DNA of 64,000 bases from assembly GCF_017352115.1 (NCBI RefSeq), contig NZ_CP071448.1, positions 930,001 through 994,000 of the forward strand. The letters run 5' to 3'. A model generated the notes under the pieces. It was not told the DNA's origin. It searched no databases and worked only from the letters and a program-made list of their open reading frames with translations. The DNA is from Flavobacterium endoglycinae (GTDB lineage Bacteria; Bacteroidota; Bacteroidia; Flavobacteriales; Flavobacteriaceae). Positions 43,883 through 53,533 of this stretch are shown in pieces; the first letter of the stretch is position 1, and each line of letters opens with the position of its first letter. Position numbers and translations under genes: made by a program.

Positions 43883-44815
43883 TTATTTAACGTCCATTAA
43901 CTCAACGTCAAAAATCAAAGTTGCGTGTGGCGGGATAACACCTCCTGCACCTGATGGTCCGTAAGCTAAATCAGATGGAATGACAAAACGAGCTTTGTCA
44001 CCAACTTGTAATAACGCGATACCTTCGTCCCATCCTTCGATAACTTGTCCAATTCCTAATTTGAATTCGATTGGTTTTTTACGTGGGTAAGATGAATCAA
44101 AAACTTTTCCGTTTTCTAAAGATCCTTCGTAGTGAACAGAAACTGTTTTCCCAGCTTCAGCTTTTTTACCTTCACCTTTCTGGATCATTTTGTAACGTAG
44201 ACCACTTTCAGTTTTATCAAAACCAGCAGCTAATTGTTCCATTTTTGCTTCAGATTCTGCTTTTAAAGCTGCTTCTCTTTTCATACGAGCACCTTTTAAA
44301 GAAATGAAAGCTTCAATAGCATTCCATTTTTGAGCTTCTTCACCAACTCTGATAATTTCTACAGACTCTAAAGCATCACCTTGAGCAACAGCATCTACTA
44401 CATCTTGTCCTTCAACCACATGTCCGAAAACAGTATGTTTTCCGTCTAACCAAGGAGTTGGAACGTGAGTAATAAAGAATTGAGAACCGTTTGTTCCAGG
44501 GCCTGAGTTTGCCATAGATAAAACTCCCGGACGATCGTGTTTTAAACTTGGTACAAATTCGTCGTCAAATTTATAACCTGGATCACCAGTTCCAGTTCCT
44601 TTTGGACAACCACCTTGAATCATGAAATCAGCAATTACTCTGTGGAAGTTTAATCCATCGTAGAATTTTTGCCCTTGAGGTTTTACTCTATTTTCCATGT
44701 TTCCTTCTGCAAGAGCTACAAAATTCCCTACAGTTCCAGGTGTCAAATCATGTGTAAGTTTTACTAAAATCGAACCTTTACTAGTATTGAATTTAGCGTA
44801 TATTCCGTTTTCCAT
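43883..44815 (-). CDS. Fused cyclophilin-FKBP peptidyl-prolyl isomerase
   Basis: A 310-residue protein that joins two unrelated prolyl isomerase folds. I start at the ATG of [14 protein letters not shown]; an in-frame upstream addition of nine residues is not supported. Residues 1-160 are cyclophilin-like ([52 protein letters not shown]). Residues 165-205 are a helical linker. Residues 205-310 are FKBP-like ([47 protein letters not shown]). There is no signal peptide, so it likely acts in the cytoplasm. Its terminators isolate it. Confidence 0.93.
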   Translation of the reverse strand: MENGIYAKFNTSKGSILVKLTHDLTPGTVGNFVALAEGNMENRVKPQGQKFYDGLNFHRVIADFMIQGGCPKGTGTGDPGYKFDDEFVPSLKHDRPGVLSMANSGPGTNGSQFFITHVPTPWLDGKHTVFGHVVEGQDVVDAVAQGDALESVEIIRVGEEAQKWNAIEAFISLKGARMKREAALKAESEAKMEQLAAGFDKTESGLRYKMIQKGEGKKAEAGKTVSVHYEGSLENGKVFDSSYPRKKPIEFKLGIGQVIEGWDEGIALLQVGDKARFVIPSDLAYGPSGAGGVIPPHATLIFDVELMDVK

Positions 44816-44859
44816 TGTTGTATTTTTTTTATTTGAACGCAAATTTACAAATTAATTTT

Positions 44860-46044
44860 TTAATCAATTTGCGCTTTCTCTTTTTTAGATTTTGATTTAT
44901 AAGTCAGTCCGTAAACTGTTAATGACAGTAATGACAATACCATACAGCCAATTGTTACGGCATGCCATCCGCCCAGTTTCCATAATAATAATCCGTAAGC
45001 AGATCCTGCAGCTGTTCCTAAGAAACTGAAAGACATAAACACTGTATTAAGTCGGTTTCTAGCTTCTGGCAAAAGTGAATATACTCGCGTTTGGTTTGAG
45101 ATATGAACTCCCTGAATTCCAATGTCAATAAAAACAATTCCAATCGCTACTCCTATGACACTTTCTATTGAAAAGTAGAAAATTAAAAAGCTTATTAGAA
45201 TTAATAAACAGCCATATCCAACCGCAATTCTAGAATTTCCTTTATCACCAATTTTCCCCACTAAAGGCGCTGCCAAAGCTCCAGATGCACCAACAATTCC
45301 GAATAAACCAATTGTCGCACTATTGAAGTGAAATGGCTCTCCTGAAAGCAATAAAACCATTGTCGTCCAGAAAGCGCCAAATTGGGCAAAACTGAAAACA
45401 TTGATTGCAGTTGCTTCACGCAAAACCGGCTGCGTTTTTATTAAAGTAAATAAAGATTGAATTAGCTGGCCGTAGGTTCCTTGAAACTGCGGTTTGTTTA
45501 CTGGAAATTTGCTTTGGATAACAAAAAAGATTAAGAGACAAATTCCTGCTGCGATATAAAACATGGATCTCCAGCCTAGAACTTCGCCAATAAATCCGCT
45601 TAAGGTTCTGGAAAGTAAAATCCCGACCAAAAGTCCGCTCATGATCGTTCCAACTACTTTTCCACGTTGTTCGGGCGCACTTAAAGAAGCCGCCAGAGGC
45701 AGAATTAGCTGTGGAACAATCGAAGTAATTCCAATTAATAAAGAAGCGATTTGTAACACCAGAAAACTTTTGGCTGTAGCAGCAATTAACAATGCAATTA
45801 CAGATGCAAAAGTGGTCATTAAAATCTGCCTTTTACGTTCTATTTTATCGCCAAGCGGTACCATGAAGAACAATCCAATGGCATAACCTGCTTGGGTAAG
45901 ATACGTTATTGTTCCGGCACTGGCTTCGGGAATTTTAAATTCGTTAGCGATTAAGACAATCAAAGGCTGGCAGTAATACAGATTTGCAACGATAAGACCC
46001 GTGCAAACTGCCATAAAAAGTACATTAGTTTTTGATAAATTCAT
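44860..46044 (-). CDS. Major facilitator superfamily transporter
   Basis: A 394-residue protein with about 12 membrane helices, starting MNLSKTNVLFMAVCTGLIVA. The A-motif-like segment MVPLGDKIERKRQI between helices 2 and 3 and the second-half motif GKIGDKGNSRI are visible. The pattern is of drug/metabolite efflux or sugar-efflux MFS proteins (e.g. the YfhI/SotB type). Substrate unknown. Starts 44 bp from the end of the prolyl isomerase gene and 147 bp after the cupin gene (minus-strand order), so it may be separate. It likely exports a small molecule. Confidence 0.87.
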   Translation of the reverse strand: MNLSKTNVLFMAVCTGLIVANLYYCQPLIVLIANEFKIPEASAGTITYLTQAGYAIGLFFMVPLGDKIERKRQILMTTFASVIALLIAATAKSFLVLQIASLLIGITSIVPQLILPLAASLSAPEQRGKVVGTIMSGLLVGILLSRTLSGFIGEVLGWRSMFYIAAGICLLIFFVIQSKFPVNKPQFQGTYGQLIQSLFTLIKTQPVLREATAINVFSFAQFGAFWTTMVLLLSGEPFHFNSATIGLFGIVGASGALAAPLVGKIGDKGNSRIAVGYGCLLILISFLIFYFSIESVIGVAIGIVFIDIGIQGVHISNQTRVYSLLPEARNRLNTVFMSFSFLGTAAGSAYGLLLWKLGGWHAVTIGCMVLSLLSLTVYGLTYKSKSKKEKAQID

Positions 46045-46191
46045 GTTGCAAAAATACCAATCTAATTTTTAGCAAAACTTTAAAAAATGTATAATTTTTA
46101 AGCTTTTTTTAAAACCATATAAGTCATAAAAGTTCATTTAAACTAAACACCTCAATTACTTATACAACTTATATTTTTGTTTTTTTTACTT

Positions 46192-46533
46192 TTAATAGTT
46201 CAAAAAGTCTTCTCTTGCAGGGCTGAAAACATCTGTAAGCATTCCTTCTTCAAGACAAACAACTCCGTGAACAGCATGAGGCGGAATATAAAAACTGTCG
46301 CCTTGCTGTAAAGTTTGGGTTACACCACTAATCGTTACATCAAATTTTCCGCTTGCTATATAGGTAAGCTGAGAATGATAATGATCGTGAAGCACACCAA
46401 TTCCCCCTTTTTCAAAATGTACATTTACTAACATTACACGATCGTCAAACGCCAAGATTTTACGTTTGATTCCTTCTCCAACTACTTCCCACTCTATTTC
46501 GTTTCCTTTTATAAATTCTTTACTAGTTGCCAT
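46192..46533 (-). CDS. Cupin-domain protein
   Basis: A 113-residue single-domain cupin: MLVNVHFEKGGIGVLHDHYHSQLTYIASG contains the first metal-binding motif (HDHYH plus Gln/Thr pattern), and GDSFYIPPHAVHGVVCLEEG contains the second (P-x-x-x-H). It may be a pectin-degradation-type (KdgF-like) or stress cupin; the metal and substrate are unknown. Its start overlaps the remnant of an archaemetzincin gene by 25 bp, so translation of the two could be coupled. Confidence 0.87.
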   Translation of the reverse strand: MATSKEFIKGNEIEWEVVGEGIKRKILAFDDRVMLVNVHFEKGGIGVLHDHYHSQLTYIASGKFDVTISGVTQTLQQGDSFYIPPHAVHGVVCLEEGMLTDVFSPAREDFLNY

Positions 46534-46816
46534 TTATTTACTTTTTCTAGGTCTTTTTTCATTAACGTTAATCCTTCTTCCAGATTATTTTCTTTAAAAT
46601 ATTTTTCCAGTTCTTGCAGCCTTTTTACATTATCATATTTAAATCCGGAATTTAATTTTCTTTGGCAAAGCGAACATAATCTAACTGAATGTTCATCAGT
46701 CTCCGGTATGCTATTGGTTCCGTTCATTACGAATTAAGAATTGGATTGGGATTTTCCTTTTTATTGGATTGACACGAACAAAGCATTACAAAAACCAGAA
46801 AAAGAATTTTCTTCAT
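46509..46816 (-). pseudogene. Archaemetzincin (zinc metallopeptidase) remnant with internal deletion
   Basis: Read on the minus strand, 46816-46727 encodes a 29-residue lipoprotein start (MKKILFLVFVMLCSCQSNKK) that hits a stop. Its TAA overlaps an ATG that begins a 72-residue ORF (46727-46509) starting MNGTNSIPETDEHSVRLCSL, which matches the C-terminus of archaemetzincin, the xMN-x-x-x-S/C-x-x-C zinc-knuckle end. The catalytic HExxH region is missing. The simplest reading is deletion of the central ~190 codons. The frame of the tail begins with FVMN just at the junction. The tail ORF could still be translated, but not as an active protease. Confidence 0.6.
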
Positions 46817-46828
46817 AAATCAACACTA

Positions 46829-47701
46829 TTAGATTAGATTTTTAGCAATAAAATCACAACTCGTTTTTATAGATTCGATAGAATTCGAAGCATAATTATT
46901 TTCCTGTTCTACAAAAAAATGAACCATACCAGATTGCTTTGCTTCTTTAAAAAAGGGTTTAAAATCTATTGTTCCTGAACCTACTTCTGTATTTAACTTT
47001 TGATTCGTTTTGTCTGCATCCTTAACATGCCACATTTTAAAACGTCCTGGATTTTCGGCAAATAATCGCAAAGGATCATTTCCTGAATAGATAACCCAGT
47101 ATAAATCTAATTCAAAATAAACCAAATCTTTATCGGTTTCTTTTAATAAAATTTCATAACCGGTAACTCCGTCGTGCTTTTGAAATTCAAAATCATGATT
47201 GTGATAAGCTAGTTTTAAACCCGCCTCTTTACACAACTTTGCCGCTTCATTTATTCGGAAAGCAATCTTCTTATAATCATCAATATTTTTCCTAAAAGGT
47301 TCATCAACCCACGGAACTGTCAGGAATTCGCTTTTTAAAACTTTTGCGGCTTCTATTGCTGCAATCAGCTCCGTTGTATTTCCGTCATACAAATAACTTC
47401 CTAAATTATAATGTCCGCTTACCGCTTTTAATCCATTATCATCGAGAATCTTTTTTAATTCCTTTGGAGTTAGTCCCCAAAACTGGTCTTTAATCGAATA
47501 TCCGTATGTTTCGACGGTTGTAAAACCTGCTTTTGCTACTTTTTCCAAAACTACCTTTACATCTTTAGGAAGTTCTTCACGAAGCGTATATAACTGTAAA
47601 CCTATTTCCTTTTTTTTCATAGTAAATGCAAATGATGGAGAAGCCAAAACTGCCGTAGCAGCCAGGCTTGTATTGATGATAAAGTTTCTTCTGGTGATCA
47701 T
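46829..47701 (-). CDS. Sugar phosphate isomerase/epimerase-like TIM-barrel protein with Tat signal
   Basis: A 290-residue protein. The N-terminus MITRRNFIINTSLAATAVLA is a twin-arginine (RRNF) export signal. The barrel carries xylose-isomerase-like motifs: GLQLYTLREELPKDVKVVLE near residue 34, AKAGFTTVETYGYS near 58, LAYHNHDFEFQKHD near 164, YFELDLYWVIYSGNDP near 196 and MWHVKDADK near 224 with HVKD and WHVK metal ligands. Exported isomerase/epimerase-like proteins of this type are frequent in Bacteroidota; the substrate is unknown. It begins 32 bp after the flavin reductase gene, so they may form an operon. Confidence 0.87.
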   Translation of the reverse strand: MITRRNFIINTSLAATAVLASPSFAFTMKKKEIGLQLYTLREELPKDVKVVLEKVAKAGFTTVETYGYSIKDQFWGLTPKELKKILDDNGLKAVSGHYNLGSYLYDGNTTELIAAIEAAKVLKSEFLTVPWVDEPFRKNIDDYKKIAFRINEAAKLCKEAGLKLAYHNHDFEFQKHDGVTGYEILLKETDKDLVYFELDLYWVIYSGNDPLRLFAENPGRFKMWHVKDADKTNQKLNTEVGSGTIDFKPFFKEAKQSGMVHFFVEQENNYASNSIESIKTSCDFIAKNLI

Positions 47702-47733
47702 TTTTTAAGCGGAATTTCAATTAAGTAAATCTA

Positions 47734-48270
47734 CTATAAAAATTGATTCGCAAAGTAATTTATAAAATTTTGAAGTGCTTTTTCTGTTTCCTGATTGATG
47801 ATTTTTCCATCAGCATCGATTTTACCACGTATTCCCTGAATTAAAAGTTGTGTGTTATCATCGAATTTCGCTTCAAGGGTTTTCATAATCAGTAATAATT
47901 GTTCATGTCCCATTTCACCAGAAGCAGAAGCCGTAATTAATCCTGTTTTTTTATTCGAAAATATTGTTGTTGAAACGCACCACTCCAAAGCATTTTTCAA
48001 ACTTCCGGGTAAACTAAAAACATATTCAGGTGTACAGATAAGGACACCGTCTGCATTTTGGATTTTCTTTCTGAAAGATTCTACTTCTTTTGGAGGATTC
48101 TCTGTATCAAGATCGGGATTAAAGTGCGGAATAGCAGTCAGACCTTCAAAAATTTCTACTTCAAAATCAGATTTAAAATGTTCCGAAATATATTTGAGGA
48201 TTTTATAATTACTAGAATTCGTTCTTGTACTTCCTGTAATGGCAAGTATTTTTATTGTTTTGAGTGACAT
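47734..48270 (-). CDS. NADPH-dependent FMN reductase
   Basis: A 178-residue flavodoxin-fold protein. The flavin-binding loop is ITGSTRTNSSNYKILKYI (residues 11-28), then GVLICTPEYVFSLPGSLKNALEWC (near 82-105) and TASASGEMGHEQLLLIM. This matches the NADPH-dependent FMN reductase family (PF03358-type), which reduces FMN or quinones. Followed on the same strand by the isomerase gene (32 bp gap) and preceded by the RAYT gene (18-bp gap to its stop), an unrelated function. Confidence 0.9.
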   Translation of the reverse strand: MSLKTIKILAITGSTRTNSSNYKILKYISEHFKSDFEVEIFEGLTAIPHFNPDLDTENPPKEVESFRKKIQNADGVLICTPEYVFSLPGSLKNALEWCVSTTIFSNKKTGLITASASGEMGHEQLLLIMKTLEAKFDDNTQLLIQGIRGKIDADGKIINQETEKALQNFINYFANQFL

Positions 48271-48287
48271 TATTTGGTTTTATATAT

Positions 48288-48749
48288 TTAAATTAATTCC
48301 TTAAAAATAAATTTTTCATCATAATCAACTTCGGATTTTTCGAGAAAATCGACAAACTCTTCTCTGAAAGATTGCTTTTTGTGATGTGATTCTTGGTTTT
48401 CAATATAACGTATGACAGCCTTCAATTGAGATTTGCTATACGAAAAAGCACCATATCCTTCCTGCCATTCAAAATGTGTATTTGTAAATTTATTTTGATT
48501 GATCCATTTTGAAGAGTTTTGCTTTATAGTTTTCATTAATTCAGATATAGATTGTACAGGTCGTATTCCGATTAAAATATGTATATGATCTGCAGTCCCA
48601 TTTATTGCTAAAAGCTTGTGATTGCAATTTTTAATAATTCCAGAAATATATCTGTATAATTCATTTCTCCAATTTGTATGTATAATTGCTTTTCTATATT
48701 TCACTGCAAAAACAAAGTGGATATGTATCTGTGTGTAGGTGTTTGCCAT
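48288..48749 (-). mobile_element. RAYT/REP-associated tyrosine transposase (TnpA-REP-like)
   Basis: A 153-residue Y1-type transposase. I start at MANTYTQIHIHFVFAVKYR, the usual start; an in-frame upstream extension is spurious. The HUH motif is DHIHILIGI (near residue 56), followed by the region WINQNKFTNTHFEWQEGYGAF (near 88-108) and a C-terminal helix with Y, probably the catalytic Tyr (VIRYIENQESHH). Family TnpA of IS200/IS605 and RAYT proteins cut and rejoin single-stranded DNA at small hairpins. There are no IS ends or TnpB nearby. The adjacent 48804-49600 region carries a tandem array of such hairpins, which makes a RAYT assignment attractive. Confidence 0.85.
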
Positions 48750-48803
48750 AACATATTTTAGTTCTACCGAAATTAATTTTCCAGTATATTTTTTAATTTG
48801 CAC

Positions 48804-49600
48804 AAATATAAAAAGAAAGAATTATCTTTCAATTTATACTTTTAAAATATGACAGTCACACATTTATATAATCCCTACAGGACATTATCTCTATACTGCA
48901 TTATTTCTACCGAAATTATATTTCTAACAGAATACCTAATTATTGTCCTTAATCACCTTGGTTGTAAATTTTTCTCATTTCTTGTTCCGCTAGGAACAAA
49001 ATATCGGTAGCAAAAAAATAGATAAACGACCTTTTGTTTTGTCCCATCAGGGACTATATTTTTTATTACAAAATCTAAATATTTATATAGTCCCTGACGG
49101 GACAATTTCCCTCTCTTCTCCTCTTTTTTCTACCAAAATTATATTCCTACGGAATATTACTATTGTCTTTAATCATCTTTATTGTAAATTTTCCCATTTC
49201 TTGTTCCGCTAGGAACAAAATATCGCTAGCATAAAATTATAGACGGTCTTTTGTTTTGTCCCATCAGGGACTATATTTTTTATTACAAAACATTTATTAA
49301 AATCCCTATGGGACATTATCTCTATACCGTATTATTTCTACCGAAATTATATTCCTAACAGAATACCCAATTATTGTCCTTAATCACCTTGGTTGTAAAT
49401 TTTTCTCATTTCTTGTTCCGCTAGGAACAAAATATCGGTAGCATAAAATAGATAAACGACCTTTTGTTTTGTCCCATCAGGGACTATATTTTTTATTACA
49501 AAAACATTTATATAATCCTTTCGGGACATTATCTCTATACCGCGTTATCTTTCTACCGAAATTATATTCCTACGGAATATTTTATAATCATTAATTTCAT
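48804..49600. repeat. Tandem array (~3.4 copies, 212-219 bp) of REP-like hairpins beside the RAYT gene
   Basis: Units repeat near 48860, 49079, 49290 and 49505 (last partial). Each holds four small hairpins: TCCCTGACGGGA (or a variant such as TCCCTACAGGGA), ATTCCTACGGAAT, TTGTTCC-GCTA-GGAACAA and GTCCC-ATCA-GGGAC. The first internal marker TTGTTCC starts at 48982, 49201 and 49413; the second marker GTCCC starts at 49041, 49258 and 49471. Sequence identity between units is high at the hairpins and lower between them. No ORF is visible in the 875-bp interval. The array sits upstream of the RAYT gene and before the trmD promoter. Confidence 0.9.
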
Positions 49601-49653
49601 AATATAGAAATCCATTGGTTTCATATTTATTTAAACTCTCTAATTTTAACTTG

Positions 49654-49661
49654 TATCTTTG
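49654..49661 (+). promoter_or_regulatory. -7 promoter element of trmD
   Basis: TATCTTTG matches TAnnTTTG and lies 18 bp before the ATG at 49680. Confidence 0.72.
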
Positions 49662-49679
49662 CAAAAATTTTGACGAAAA

Positions 49680-50354
49680 ATGCGAATTGATATTATTACC
49701 GTTTTACCTGAATTGTTAAGAAGTCCGTTTGAGGCTTCAATTATGAAACGTGCCATTGACAAAGGTTTAGTTGAAGTACATTTTCATAATCTTCGTGACT
49801 ACAGTACTAACAAACAAAAAAGTGTAGACGATTATCAATTTGGCGGTGGAGCCGGAATGGTGATGACAATTCAGCCTATCGATGATTGCATTACGCATTT
49901 AAAGAGTCAAAGAGAATATGATGAAATTATTTATATGTCTCCTGATGGTGAAACTTTAAACCAGAAAATGGCAAATAAAATGTCGATGTACCAAAACATT
50001 ATCATTTTATGCGGACATTATAAAGGTGTTGACCAGCGCGTGAGAGATCATTTTATTACGAAAGAAATTTCTATTGGTGATTATGTTTTATCTGGAGGAG
50101 AATTGGGTGCAATAGTTTTATCTGACGCCTTAATCCGATTAATTCCAGGTGTTTTAAGCGACGAAACCTCCGCTTTAACCGATAGTTTTCAAGACAATTT
50201 ACTTTCGGGACCAATATACACAAGACCTGCAGATTATAAAGGATGGAAAGTTCCTGAAGTGTTAACCAGCGGACATGCAGCCAAAATCGATAAATGGCGT
50301 GAAGACATGGCGTACGAACATACCAAAAATAGACGTCCGGATTTACTCGAATAA
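49680..50354 (+). CDS. trmD: tRNA (guanine37-N1)-methyltransferase
   Basis: A 224-residue SPOUT-fold methyltransferase. Motifs: [20 protein letters not shown] at the start, [13 protein letters not shown] near 57, [14 protein letters not shown] near 86, [17 protein letters not shown] near 110 and [17 protein letters not shown] then [17 protein letters not shown]. It adds a methyl group to N1 of G37 in tRNAs, preventing frameshifting. The C-terminal domain has [21 protein letters not shown]. Located upstream of rplS as in many bacteria, though here ribosomal protein L19 follows after a 177-bp gap with its own promoter. Confidence 0.96.
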   Translation: MRIDIITVLPELLRSPFEASIMKRAIDKGLVEVHFHNLRDYSTNKQKSVDDYQFGGGAGMVMTIQPIDDCITHLKSQREYDEIIYMSPDGETLNQKMANKMSMYQNIIILCGHYKGVDQRVRDHFITKEISIGDYVLSGGELGAIVLSDALIRLIPGVLSDETSALTDSFQDNLLSGPIYTRPADYKGWKVPEVLTSGHAAKIDKWREDMAYEHTKNRRPDLLE

Positions 50355-50450
50355 ATCCCAATCTTTAAAAACTCCAAAAACCAATTAATCAATTAGTTAA
50401 GAAATTGGGATTTGGAATTTATTTTTATTTGGAATTTATTATTTTTTATC

Positions 50451-50458
50451 TACATTTG
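50451..50458 (+). promoter_or_regulatory. -7 promoter element of rplS
   Basis: TACATTTG matches TAnnTTTG; a TTTGG at 50427-50431 is placed like a -33 element. It predicts a leader of about 65 nt before the ATG at 50532. Confidence 0.65.
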
Positions 50459-50531
50459 CACCCGAATTAGACCAACCTCTGGCGAAACTCGTGAACGTTG
50501 CTCTAAATAAACTATAATCATAAAAATTATC

Positions 50532-50882
50532 ATGGCAGATTTATTAAAGTTCGTTCAAAACGAATTCGTTGCTAAAAAAGATTTCCCAGATTTCGGAGCT
50601 GGAGACACAATCACTGTTTTCTACGAAATTAAAGAGGGGGAAAAAACAAGAACTCAGTTCTTTAAAGGAGTTGTTATTCAAAGAAGAGGTTCTGGAACAA
50701 CAGAAACTTTCACGATTCGTAAAATGTCTGGAGCTATTGGAGTTGAGCGTATCTTCCCAGTTAACTTACCAGCTTTACAAAAAATCGAAGTGAACAAAAA
50801 AGGTGCAGTTCGTAGAGCTAGAATTTTCTACTTCAGAGAACTTACTGGTAAAAAAGCTAAGATTAAAGATAAAAGAAGATAA
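50532..50882 (+). CDS. rplS: 50S ribosomal protein L19
   Basis: A 116-residue ribosomal protein of the 50S subunit near the subunit interface. Motifs: PDFGAGDTITVFYEIKEGEK, RTQFFKGVVIQRRGSGTTET, FTIRKMSGAIGVERIFPVNL and the C-terminal RRARIFYFRELTGKKAKIKD. The first residue is an ATG with no SD. A 65-nt leader upstream could carry autoregulation, but I see no strong structure. A terminator follows. Confidence 0.97.
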   Translation: MADLLKFVQNEFVAKKDFPDFGAGDTITVFYEIKEGEKTRTQFFKGVVIQRRGSGTTETFTIRKMSGAIGVERIFPVNLPALQKIEVNKKGAVRRARIFYFRELTGKKAKIKDKRR

Positions 50883-50903
50883 TCAATTATCTAATTGTTA
50901 TAA

Positions 50904-50941
50904 AAAACTCGTTTCATACCATTTGAAACGAGTTTTTTTTA
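50904..50941 (+). terminator. Terminator of rplS
   Basis: AAACTCGTTTCA and TGAAACGAGTTT form a 12-bp stem, followed by eight T. Confidence 0.9.
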
Positions 50942-51034
50942 TGCCTCTTTTAGAGTCAATAACAATACTGTAATTTTTTAATATCAAAATCACCAATTTG
51001 ACAATTTAAAGAGCACGAAATAACAATCTGATAA

Positions 51035-53389
<2,355 letters not shown>

Positions 53390-53423
53390 ATGGCGCACAG
53401 CTTGTGCATCTCATATAAATACA

Positions 53424-53456
53424 AAAAGGACAGCTCAAAAGGCTGTCTTTTTTTAT
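53424..53456 (+). terminator. Terminator of icd
   Basis: AAAAAGGACAGC and GCTGTCTTTTT stem with a T run. Confidence 0.87.
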
Positions 53457-53533
53457 TCTTAACTAATGTTTAACAAAAGTTCTGCCAAGATATTTAGTAA
53501 GAATCGCTATCTATGTATATCAAAACCAGTGCA

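Noticed and set aside
43619..43900. Plus-strand ORF with a Gly-run opposite the cytochrome c gene
   Set aside because: It is the reverse strand of the Pro-rich linker of the cytochrome lipoprotein, and has no promoter, signal or family features.
48288..48803. Full IS200/IS605 insertion sequence
   Set aside because: Only the Y1 transposase is present, without tnpB and without recognisable left and right IS ends; the neighbouring hairpin array fits a RAYT better.
48860..49505. CRISPR array reading of the tandem repeats
   Set aside because: The unit length is over 200 bp, the units are homologous along their length rather than short repeats with unique spacers, and no cas genes are near.
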